In this document: positions 43,512-55,500 of the stretch, piece by piece
Layout: each line of letters begins with the position of its first letter
Numbering within the stretch: the stretch's first letter is position 1
NCBI RefSeq assembly: GCF_003337555.1
Contig: NZ_QPJK01000004.1
Coordinates: 161,320-225,319, forward strand
Direction of reading: 5' to 3'
DNA length: 64,000 bases
From: Pseudorhodoferax soli
GTDB lineage: Bacteria; Pseudomonadota; Gammaproteobacteria; Burkholderiales; Burkholderiaceae_C
Translations under genes and position numbers: made by a program
Notes under the pieces: model-generated
Told to the model about the DNA's origin: nothing
Database searches by the model: none
Seen by the model: the letters and a program-made list of their open reading frames with translations, nothing else

Positions 43512-46500
43512 ATGCACCGCGACCCGATCCGCACCGCTGTTGAAGTTCCTGCCCCCGCCACCGGCGCGTTGTCGCGCCTCGCGCGGCTGCTGCCACGCCG
43601 CAAGGGCCGTGCCGCCGCGCCGTTCAAGCGCAAGCTGCTCGTGGAGACACTGGAGCAGCGCGTGCTCATGGACGCCGACCCGCTGGCCGTGGCCGCCATC
43701 AGTGCCCGGCTCGACAGCCCGGGCGAGGCCGATGTCTACACCTTCACGCTGGACAACGCGACCACCGTCTCCTTCGACAGCCAGACCGACAACGGCAACA
43801 TGCGCTGGACCTTGACCGGCCCCAGCGGCACCGTGGTCAACGCCCAGGGGCTGGACAGCCAGAGCAATGCCGCGGCCTATGCACCGCTCGGCCTGGCCGC
43901 CGGCGACTACCGGATCACCATCGACGGCGTGGGCCAGACCACGGGCGACTACGGCTTCCGCCTGCTCGACCTCTCGCGCGCCGACGACCTCGCGCTGGGC
44001 CAGCCCGTCAACGGGACCTTCGCCGACGGCGCGCAACAGGTCGCCTACCAGTTCGACGCCCAGGCCGGCGACGCGCTGTGGCTGGACACCACCACGCTGC
44101 CCAGCGGCAGCAACCTGCGCCTGCACGACCCCTTCGGCAACCGCATCGGCACCTGGAGCAGCGATGCCGAGCTGCCGCTGCTGCCCTACAACGGCCGCTA
44201 CACGCTGATCCTGGACGGCAACAGCAGCACTGCGCTGAACGCGGCCTATGCGTTCGAGCTGCGCACGCTGGCGTCGCCCGTGACCAATCTGGGAACGCTG
44301 CCCGCCGCCGGCGCGGCCATCGGCGGCACCGTGGCCGAGCCAGGCGACAGCGCGGTGGTGCGCTTCACGCTGGACGCATCGCGACGCATCCTGATCGACT
44401 CACGCAGCAGCAGCAACAGCCTGCTCATGACGCTGACCGGCCCGGCCGGCGTGGTGACCGACGCCACCAACGGCAACCCTCTCAGCAACCAGGGCCTGGG
44501 CAGCCTCGACAGCTACGCCTCGTCCTGGGGCGTGCTGGACCTGCCTGCCGGCGACTACACGCTGCGCATCGACGGCTCCGGCGCCGCCGTGGGCGCCTAC
44601 GCGCTGCGGCTGGTCGATGCCAGCAGCCCCACGCTGGCCCAGCGCAACCAATCCACCGCCGGCCAGCTGAATCCGGGCGGTGCGGCCCATGTGTACCGCA
44701 TCGCCGCCACCGCCGGCGACAGCATCCGGCTGGATGCCGGCACCGCCACAGTGGCCGGCGTCGGCAACACCGGCGTGCTGAGCTGGACGCTGTACGACCC
44801 GTACGGCCGGCGCGTCACCCAGGCCTCCAGCTGGTACGACGTCGACAACATCGCGCTGGGCCTGTCCGGCGACTACACGCTGGTGGTGCGCGGCGACAAC
44901 GACCGCACGCCGGCCACCGACTACGCCTTCACGGTGGTCAGCCTGGGCAACACACCGGTCAGCCTGCCGGCCGGCAGCGCCGTGGGCCTCGGCACCGCGG
45001 CCACCAGCGGGTCCATCGCCGCCGCCGGCGGCAGCCAGGTCTGGCGCTTCACGCTGGCCCAGGCCACCACGGTCTACTTCGACCCGCTGACGGGCGGCAT
45101 GCCGGTGGACATGTTCATCGCGCTGCAGGGCCCGCGCGGCACCGAGACCGCCGCCAGCACGCGCTTCGGCGGGTGGAGCAACAGCTACGGCACCGATGGC
45201 GCCCAGGTGTGGAACCTGGCCGCGGGCGACTACGCGCTGACCGTCAGCTCCACCAGCTCGGCCGTGGCTGCCTACCAGTTCCGCCTGCTCGACCTGGCCG
45301 CGGCGGCCGCGCCGCTGTCGTCGGGCAGCGTGACGCAGGGCGCGCTCAACCCTGGCAGCGGCGTGGCTGTCTACAGCTTCGACGCGACCGCGGGCGAGCG
45401 CATCTTCCTGGACGGGCGCTCGGCCGGCTTCACCAACCTGGAACGCCGCCTGATCGACCCCTGGGGCCGGCTGGTCACGGGCGGCACCGCCACCCCCGGC
45501 ACCGACAACCTGGAAGTGGTGCTGCCCTACGCTGGCCGCTACACGCTGCTGGTGGAAGGCCACAACAGCATCGCTACACCCCAGCCCTACAGCTTCGTGC
45601 TGGAGCGGCCGGTGGACCGCACCATCGCCTACGACATCGGCGTGGGGCAGCTGCCCGGCGTGCAGTGGGGCACGGACGGCGCCAGCCCTGCGCTGCACTT
45701 CGACGGCAACCAGGTCGCCACCGTGGCGGCTGATCCGGCCCTGAGCATTTCCGGCGATGTGAGCTTTCAGTTGCGCTTCAAGGCCGACAACCTCGATCCC
45801 ACCTGGCAGTCGCTGCTCTACAAGGGCAACCAGGTCCAGGACGGCGCCCAGCGCAACTACTCGATGTGGCTCAACAGCGCCGGCTACCTGCACCTGTCCA
45901 TCGGCACCGACTGGGGCGAGTACACCGTCCGCACGGCCGATGCCAGCATCCAGGCCGACCGCTGGTACGACGTGGTCGGCGTGGTCGACCGCGTTAACGG
46001 CAAGCTGCGCATCTACATCGACGGCGTGCAGGCCGTCGAATCGGCCGCCGCGCTGCCGCCGGCCACGGTGGCCAACCACACCTACGCCACCCCGCTGACC
46101 ATCGGCAACGCGCAGGAGAACTGGTACGCCAGCGCCTCCGGCTTCGAGGGCAGCATCAGCGAGGTGCGGGTCTGGAGCCGCGCGCTGACCGCCGCCAACG
46201 TCAGCAGCTTGCAGACCACGGCGCCCAGCGCCAGCGACGCCAGCCTGGTGTTGTGGCTGCCCTTCAGCACCTCCGGCGCCACGGTGCTGGCCGATGCCTC
46301 GGGCGACGGCCGCAACGCCACCGTTTCCAGCGTCTACGCCGGCATCGCCGGCGTGGTGGCCGGCAACCTCGAGGTGCCCGGCCAGAGCATCACCTACACG
46401 CTGAGCCTGGCACAGGCGCGGCGCGTGTTCCTGGACGCGCTGACGCTGCCCGGCCAGTTCAATGTCACGCTGAGCGGCCCCAACACCAGCCTCGACAGCA

Positions 46501-49500
46501 CCGACCTGGGCTGGGTCGACAACAGCAGCAACAACCTGCTCGACTTGCCAGCGGGCGAGTACCGCATCACGGTGCGCGGCCAGGGCCAGCACACCGGCAG
46601 CTTCGCGTTCCGGCTGCTGGACGCGGCCCAGGCCACGACCATCGCCTACGACACCACCGTGCAGGGCGAATTGCGTCCCGGCGACGCGGCCCAGCTGTAC
46701 CGCTTCGACGCACAGGCCGGCGAGGTGGTGTTCTTCGACGTGCTGGCCCAAGACGGCGCCAACGCGGCGCAGTGGCGCCTGATCGACCCCTATGGCCGCG
46801 CCGTGTTCACGCAGACCGGCGTGTCCGACCGCGAGAACACCACGCTGGCCTTGGCCGGCACTTACACCCTGGTGCTCGACGGCTACGCCTACGAGCGCGA
46901 CCGCCAGTCCGGCTACAGCTTCTCGCTGCGCAAGGTCACGCCCGCGGCGCCGCAGCCCATCGTGCTGGGCCAATCGCTCGACGAGCAGGCGCTGCGCACC
47001 GCCGGCCGCAACGGCGGTGGCGCAGTGGCCATCAGCAGCACCCAGTACGTGGAGATCGAGGGCGCGGCCACCAACCTCCCCGGCCAGATGACGGTCGAGG
47101 CCTGGTTCCGCATCGACCGGCCCAGCACCGGCACCTGGACCGAGCTCTTCGCCAAGACCAACGAGGCCGGCTCGCGGCAGTACGGCGTGTGGATCAACGC
47201 CAACGGCCAGATCTACGCCGAAGCCACCGACCTCAACGACAGCAGCTACGGCATCACCAGCGCGGACGGCCTGGTGCCCAACGTGGCCAACGGCCAGTGG
47301 CAGCACGTGGCGCTGGTGCTGGACCGCGCCAACAGCCAGCAGCGGCTGCTGCTCAACGGCGTCGAGGTGGTCAGCGGCTACCTGTCGCCGCAGGCCGCGC
47401 TGCAGCTCGACGACGCGCTGCGCCTGGGCCGCACTGCCGAAGGCCCTGCCACGCAGGAAGGCTACAGCGTCAGCGTGGACGAACTGCGCATCTGGAACGT
47501 GGCGCGCAGCAACGCGCAGGTCGTGGCCGGCATGGCCGCCAACCTGCAGGGCAACGAGGCCGGCCTGGCCGCGCTGTACCGCTTCAACGAGGCCAGCGGC
47601 ACCGCGGTGGTGGACGCCACGGGCGCCGCCGGCGCGGGCGGCCACCTCGTGCGCTTGGCCGACGAGCTGCCCGGCCTGGTGGTCGGCCGCATCGACGCGC
47701 CCGGCCAGTCGCGCACCTACACCTTCACGCTGGGCAGCGCGCGTGCGGTCTACCTGGACAACTTCACGCACCGCAGCGACCTGAACTGGCGCCTGACCGG
47801 CCCCACCGTGAACATCGGCACCAGCCTGTACGGCGCCGACAGCAGCAACAGCTACAACCTGCTGCAGCTGCCCGCCGGCACCTACACCTTCACGGTCGAT
47901 GCCGCGGGCGCCGCCGTGGGGGAGTTCGCGTTCCGCCTCGTCGACGTGGCCGCCGCGCAGCAGCCGGTGTCGCTCAATGCCGAGGTGCAGACCCGGCTGG
48001 AGCCCGGCGCGATGGCGCGCCTGTTCACCTTCGAGGCCAGCGCCGGCCAGCGCCTGTTCCTGGACATGCTGGCCTATACGGGCAGCCAGCCGGCCTGGCG
48101 CCTGCTCGATCCCACGGGCGCGCAGGTCTTCGGCGTGAACTGGGCCGCCGACGTGGACACCTTCGCGGCCAGCCGCACCGGCACCTACACGCTGATCCTG
48201 GAGGACTACACCGCCGCAGGCAGCGCATCCAGCGAGCGCGATGTGCGCTTCGCCGTGCGCACCGTGCAGGACCAGGCCGTGCCGCTGGTGCTGGGCACCA
48301 GCCAGGTCCGCGCGCCGCAATGGGTGGCCGGCCCCGAGGCCGCCGGCAGCGCCGTGCAGCTGGGCGACGGCCGCGAGCTGGAAGTCTCGGCCAGCGCGGC
48401 GCTGGACCTGACCGGCAACTTCACCATCGAAGCCATGGTCCGGCTCGACAGCTACAGCAACGGCTGGATGCCGGTGGTCTCGCGCGGCAGCGACTACAAC
48501 CACCAGACCTACGGCCTGTGGATCGGTCCGCAGGGCCAGATCAACCTGGACAGCCACCAGCTCGGCAGCAGCAACCCGGACTACCCCTACGACCAGTTCT
48601 GGAACATCGGCTCGGCCGCCAGCGCCGTCTCGCTGAACGCCTGGCACCGGCTCAGTGCCAGCGTGAACCGCAGCACGGGCGCCGCCGCGATCTATGTCGA
48701 TGGCAACCTGGTGGCCTCGGCCCAACTGCAGTACTACCAGGACGGCCCCGCCAGCAGCCAGCCCAATGCCAAGCTGTTCGTCGGCGCGACCGAGCTCACC
48801 GACCGCACACCGCTGTACGGCGCCGTGGCCGACGTGCGGGTCTGGAACACCGCGCGCACGGCGGCCCAGATCGGTGCCACGCAGAGCACCACCGCGCTGG
48901 CGGGCAACGAGGCCGGCCTGGTGCTGCTGCTGCCGATCAGCGGGGGCAGCGGCAACAACCTGGGTGTGCAAGGCAGCGCGGCCGGCGGCCTCACGGCGCG
49001 CGTGCAGAGCGTCAATGCCGCCCTGCCGGCCACCGTGGTGGAGGGCCGCATCACCCAGCCCGGCCAGCGCGTGCTCTACCAGCTCAGCGTGGCGCAGGAC
49101 ACCCGCGTGCTGTTCGACACGTTGACCACCAACGGCAACTTCACCTGGTCGCTGCTGGACGAGGGCGGCGGCGTGGTCGCCAAGGTCAATGGCGAGGCGT
49201 TGCAGAACCGGCGCCTGCGCGACTCCGATGCCGCGCACACCAGCAATAGCCTGACGCTGCTGCGCGCCGGCCGCAGTTACACGCTGGTGATCGACGCCGA
49301 CGGCGAGAACACGGGCGACTTCGCGTTCCGCCTGCTGAATCTGGCCAACGCCGAAGCCATCGCCTACGACCAGACCATCGCCTACCTGGCCGAGCCCGCC
49401 AACGCCACGCGGCTGTTCAGCTTCTCCGGCGTGGCCGGCCAGCAGATCGTGCTCGACGAGCTGGCCTGGCCCGGCGGCAACGCGCCCTACTGGCGGTTGT

Positions 49501-52500
49501 ACGACCCGTTCGGCAGCCAGATCCACGAGAGCTACTTCACCAGCGATTCGCCCACGCTCACGCTGGCCCGCACCGGCACCTATGTGCTGGCCATCGAAGG
49601 CCAGGTCGACCAGCGTGGCACCACCCGGCCGAGCTTCCAGGTGCACCTGGCCGGCACGGTGGCGCCGCCGGCCCTGCCCACCGGCACCGCGCTGACCTTC
49701 ACGGCCGGCGTGGCCACCGTCAACGGCACCAGCACCGCCATCGACACGCCGGCCGTCTACACCTTCACGCTGGCCCAGCCGCGCCGCATCTATGTCGACA
49801 CGCTCACCCCATCGACCAACAACGCCTACTACAAGATCTGGAACCTGAGCAGCCCGGCCGGCACGGTGGCCGAGCACTGGGCGTACGACACCGACGGCCC
49901 CAACCAGCGCAGCTACTACGACCTGCCGGCCGGCGACTACGCCTTCTCGGTGCGCACGCCCTACGACTGGGCGCTCACGCCGTTCGCCTTCAAGCTCATC
50001 GACATCGACGCCGTGGCGCAGACGCTCACGCCGGGCACCGCCGTGGCGGGCACGCTGGCGCAGGCCAACAGCGCCGCCTTCTTCCGCTTCGACGGCGAGG
50101 CCGGCGCGCGCTACTTCCTCAACGCCACCACCACCACCAACACGGGCAACGCCTACTGGCGCCTGCTGGACGCGCAGACCCTGGGCACGGTGGCGCAGGG
50201 CTACTTCAACAACCAGGGCGACAGCCTCACCGTGCCGCGCGACGGCAGCTACATCCTCACGCTGGAGGGCTACTTCGACACTGCCGGCCAGGCCAGCTAC
50301 GGCTTCACGCTGTACGAGGGCACCAACTCCACGCAGGCCCTGACGCTGGGCAGCACCGTCAACGGCAACCTGGCCCAGCCCGGCGACGTGGCCAACTACA
50401 GCTTCACGCTGGGCGCTGCCAAGCGCCTGTGGTTCGACTCGTTCAGCCAGCGCTCGGACATCGTCTGGCGCGTCCTGGACAGCGACGGCGTGGCGGTGTT
50501 CGGCAACCGCGATTTCCACGACTACACCAACCACTACGACCCCTTCCTGCTGGCGGCGGGCAGCTACACGCTGCAGGTCGACGGCAGCGTCGCCGCGGCC
50601 GGGGCCTACAGCTTCCGCCTCATGGACATGGGCACGGCCACGTTGGTGACGCCCGGCACCGCGCAGAACGGAACGCTGACGCCCGGCACCGAGGTCGATT
50701 TCTACGCCTTCGACGCCCAGGCCGGCGACAGCTTCTTCTTCGACATGGTCTCGCGCACGACCAACCAGACCATGTACTGGCGCCTGTACGACCCGTACGG
50801 CCAGCGCATCTGGGGCGGCACCGACCTGCAGGACGTGGACGTCACGCAGCTGGCCTACACCGGCCGCTACACGGTGGTCATCGAAGGCTACGAAGCCAAC
50901 ACGCTCAACACCAGCTACAGCTTCAACATCGTGCCGGTGCTGCCGCAGGCGCCAGTGGCGCTCAGCATCGGCCTGCAGCCCGCGCCCAACCTGCAGGTGC
51001 AGAACCTGCAGGTCAGCGGCGCGGACGGCAGCGTGCACTCCGGCGGCACGCTCAACATCGCCTGGCAGACCACCAACAGCGGCGACCGCGCGCTCGACAC
51101 CGCCTTCCAGGAGCGCGTGATTGTCACCAACGCCCAGGGCCAGACCGTGGTCAACGTGCTGCTGCCCTACGACCCGGCCGTGCTTGGTGCGATCGGCATC
51201 GGCCAGGCCAAGGCGCGCAGCACCCAGGTGCTGCTGCCGCCCGGCGCGGCCGGCGCGGGCCTGCTGACCATCACCGTCATCACCGACACCACCAACGCTG
51301 TGCTCGAGAAGGGCGCGGCCGGCGAGTCCGACAACACGCTGCAGGCCACGGTCAATTCCACGCTGCTGGTCTACCCCGACCTGGGCGTGGCGCAGCTGGG
51401 CATCGCTCCGTCCACTGGCCTGAAGGCAGGCGACCAGGTCACGGTCAGCTGGCGCGACGAGAACCGCGGCGACGCCGCACCCGCCAACGGCTGGGTCGAC
51501 CGCGTGGTGGTGCGCAACACCAGCACCGGCGCCGTCGTGCTCGACCAGCGCGTCACCGTGCCGGCCGGCAGCGCGGCCATTGCCGCGGGCGGTTCGCTGG
51601 CGCGGCAGTATGTGTTCACCTGGCCGGCCGGCGTGAACGGCATCGGCAACTTCGAGGTCACCGTCACGGCCGACGCCGACGGCGCCGTGGCCGAGTACAA
51701 CGCCACCGACACGGCCGAGGCGAACAACGCGGCCAGCACCTCGTTCACCTCGGCGCCCGACCTCACGATCGACGGCCTCGCGGTGCTGACCACCACGCCG
51801 GTCTCCGGCGGCCTGGTCGACCTGCAATGGACGGTGCGCAACCAGGGCAACGCGCCCACGCCCACGGGCTGGTTCGACCACATCGTCGTAACCAACGTGG
51901 ACACCGGCGCCACGCTGCTGAACCTGGATGTGTTCTACACGCCGACCACCGCGCTGGCCGTGGGCGCTTCGGCCACGCGCAACTTTCAGCTGCGGCTGCC
52001 GGAGGGCCAGGCCTCGGTGGGCAACATCCGCTTCACCGTGGTGGCCGACCAGAACGCCAGCAACGCCTCCGGCCTGACCGAGACCAACGAAGGCAACAAC
52101 CAGGCCCAGGTGACCCGCGCGGCCGTGCTGAGTCAGGCCGCCAACCTCGTGGTGACCGACTTCACCGCGCCCGCCACGCAGCGCAGCGGCGACGCCGCCG
52201 CCTTCGCCTGGACCGTGCGCAACAGCGGCAACGCCGCCACGCCGGGCACGGCCTGGCACGACCGCATCGTGCTGTCGGCCGACGCCGTCATCGGCAACGC
52301 CGACGACGTGACCGTGGCCACCGTGGCGCGCAACGGCGCGCTGGCCGCGGGTGCCAGCTACACCGTCGAATGGTCGGCCACCGTGCCGGCCGGCTACGAC
52401 GGCAACTACCGCTTCGCGCTGGTGACCGACGTGTTCAACACCGTGGTCGAGCCCGACGCCGAGAACGACAACCTGAGCGCGCTGCGCGCCGCGCTGCTGA

Positions 52501-55500
52501 CGCCCTACCACGCCGACCTCACGGTCAGCGAACTGAGCCTGCCAGCCAACGGCAACGGCGGCCAGAGCGTCACCGTCAGCTGGCGCACCACCAACCAGGG
52601 CGACGCCGCCACCGGCAACACCTGGTGGTACGACCGGCTCTGGCTGTCGCCCACGGGCGCCATCGGCGACGGCTCCGGCGCCATCCAGCTCGGCGACTTC
52701 GCGCGCAGCGCCGGCGCGCTGGCCGCGGGCGCCAGCCGCGTCGAGCAGCAGCAGGTCACGCTGCCCAACGGCGTGAGCGGCAGCTTCAAGCTCGTGGTGG
52801 AGTCCGACATCTACAACTGGGTGGCCGAGAGCCGCTTCAACGGCAACAACAGCGCTGTCTCCGCCACCAGCATCGTGCTCAGCGAGGCGCCGTCGGTGGA
52901 CCTGCGCGTGCAGAACGTGGCCGGCCCGGCCACGGCCCGCCCAGGCCAGCAGCAGGCCGTGAGCTGGGAGATCCGCAACGCCGGCGCCGGCGCCGCTGCC
53001 GCGCCCTGGACCGACCACCTCTACCTTTCGTCCAACGGCAGCCTGACCGGCGCCATCTACCTGACCAGCTTCACGCACCAGAGCCCGCTGGCCGGCAACG
53101 CCACCACCCAGGCCAACACCCAGTTCTGGATGCCCAACGTGGCCGACGGCAACTGGCGCGTGATCGTGGTCACCGACGTCAACAACCAGGTCTACGAGAG
53201 CGGCGCGGCCGATGCCGAGACCGGCAACAGCGGCCAGGCCGCGGCCACCACGGCTGTGACCCACCCCGACGTGGGCGCCACCGGCATCACGGTCTCTGCC
53301 GGCGCAGCCGCGGGCCGCGCCAGCACCATCGGCTGGACCGCCCGCAACGACGGCAGCGCCGCCGCGCCGCCCGACTGGCTGGAGCGCGTGTTCCTCTCGT
53401 CCAACGACGTGCTGGACGGCAACGACATCCTGCTGGCCACCACCACGGTGGGCAGCGCCATCGATGCCAACGGCGTGCTGCTGCGTAGCGTGCAGGCGCA
53501 GCTGCCGGCCAACCTGGCCGCGGGCAGCTGGCGCATCATCGTGCAGAGCGATGCGGGCGAGGCACTGCGCGAGCTGACGGCCGGCGAGAACAACAACCTG
53601 GCGGTCTCGGCCGCCTTCGCCGTGGCCGAGGCGCCGCTGCCCAACCTCACGGTGAGCAACGTGGCGGGCCCGGCCAGCATCCGCGCCGGCCAGGCCGCCA
53701 CCGTGACCTGGACCGAGCGCAATACGCTTGCCGAGCCCGCCACGGGCGACTGGTCGGCGCAGATCTACCTGTCGTCGGACAACGCCATCGGCGGCGACAT
53801 CCTGGTCGGCACGGCCAGCTTCACGGGCGGCCTGGCGGCCAATGGCCAGGTGGCCCGCTCGGCCGAGGTCCTGCTTCCCACCACGCTGTCGCCCGGCGCC
53901 TGGCGCTTCGTGGTGCGCACCGACAGCGCCAACCGCGTGCTCGAGCGCGACGAACTGGACAACGCCGCCATCGCCGCCAACGCGAGCAATGTGCCCGCCG
54001 CGCTGCAGCTGAACCTGGTCGGCAGCGTGGCCGAGGCCGCGGGCAGCTTCACGGCCAGCCTGCAGCGCAACGGCGACCTCGGCAGCGCGCTGACCGTGGC
54101 CCTGGTGTCCAGCGACACCAGCGAGGCCACGGTGCCGGCCACGGTCACCATCCCGGCCGGCCAGGCGCTCGTCAACTTCACGGTCAGCCTGCCGGCCGAC
54201 GGCATCGTCGACGGCACGCAGTTGGTCAACATCGCTGCGACGGCCAACGGCGTGCTGGGCGACAACCGCAACCTGAACGTGACCGACAGCAACAGCGCCG
54301 CGCTGACGCTGAGCGCGGTGCTGGCGGTGCAGGAGAACCAGGGCACGCTCACGATGACCGTGAGCCGCAACACCGACGCCGGTGCCGGCGCGCTGCAGGT
54401 GCGCCTGAACAGCGCCAACACCGCAGCGCTGCGCGTGCCCGGCATCGTGACCATCCCGGCCGGCGCCACCAGCGTGAGCTTTGCGGCCCAGATCATGGAC
54501 GACCAGGAGGTCTGGGGCACGCGCGAGGTGCGCGTGAACGCCGCCGCCGACGGCTACACGGCCCATTCGGTCAACGTCGCCATCGCCGACGACGAGCTGC
54601 CCGAGCTCACGATGACGTTCAGCAGCAACCAGGTAGCCGAGGGCGCCGGCGCCAACGCCGTGGGCGTGACGCTGCGGCGCGACCGCCCCGGCACCTACGA
54701 CCTGGTGTTCAACGTGCTCAGCGACAACCGCGATGCACTGACGGTGCCCACGCGTGTGGTGATCCCGGCGGGCGAGACCGAGGTGCACTTCAACGCCAGC
54801 CCGGTGGACAACACCCTGTCGGGCGACGGCAGCCGCAACGTGAACGTGTTCGCCACCATGCTCAACCCGGCCGGCGTGGAGCTGCGCCAGAACGCCACCT
54901 CCAACGCCATCCTCGTGACCGACGACGATGGGCCCACGCTGTCCGTCACGCTCTCGGCCGACAGCGCCAGCGAGCTGCGCGGCGCCATCACCGGCACGGT
55001 CAGGCGCAACACGGCCACCACGGGCGACCTGGTGGTCACGCTGTCGAGCAGCGACACCACCGAGGCCCGCGTGCCGGCCACGGTCACGATCCTGGCGGGC
55101 CAGGACTCCGCCACCTTCAGCATCGCACCGCAGGCCGACAACACCGTGGACGGCACGCAGGCCGTGACCATCCGCGCCAGCGCAACGGGCTTCAGCAGCG
55201 GCGCCGCCGGCTTCAACGTGACCGAGGGCGACCTGCCCGACCTCGTCGTCACCGAGATCGGCCAGCCCGCCAGCGGCTACGCCCAGACCCGCATCGACCT
55301 GAGCTGGACCGTGACCAACCAAGGCCTGGCCACCGCCAACGGCGGCTTCCGAGACCGCGTCTACCTCTCGCGCGACGATGTGCTGAGCTCGGCCGACCGC
55401 CTGGTCGCCGCCGTGATCCACACCAGCCCGGTGCCGCAGGGCCAGGGCTACACGCAGACCGCCTCCATCCTGCTGCCCGAGGAGACCGGCACCTACCGCG

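Larger units (their letters stand above)
43700..50945 (+). repeat. Eight alternating A-B pairs of PPC-like domains
   Basis: Type A units read like VYTFTL..ARRVYLD, then LPAGDYxITVDG and end in AFRLLD. Type B units read like LYRFDAQAGExxFFD, then WRLIDPYGR and end in GxYTLVLEG. They alternate strictly. Approximate A starts are 43.70, 44.29, 44.95, 46.35, 47.69, 49.03, 49.69 and 50.33 kb; each B unit follows about 0.3 kb later. LamG domains are inserted after pairs 3, 4 and 5. The fold family is the bacterial pre-peptidase C-terminal (PPC) domain. Confidence 0.75.
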
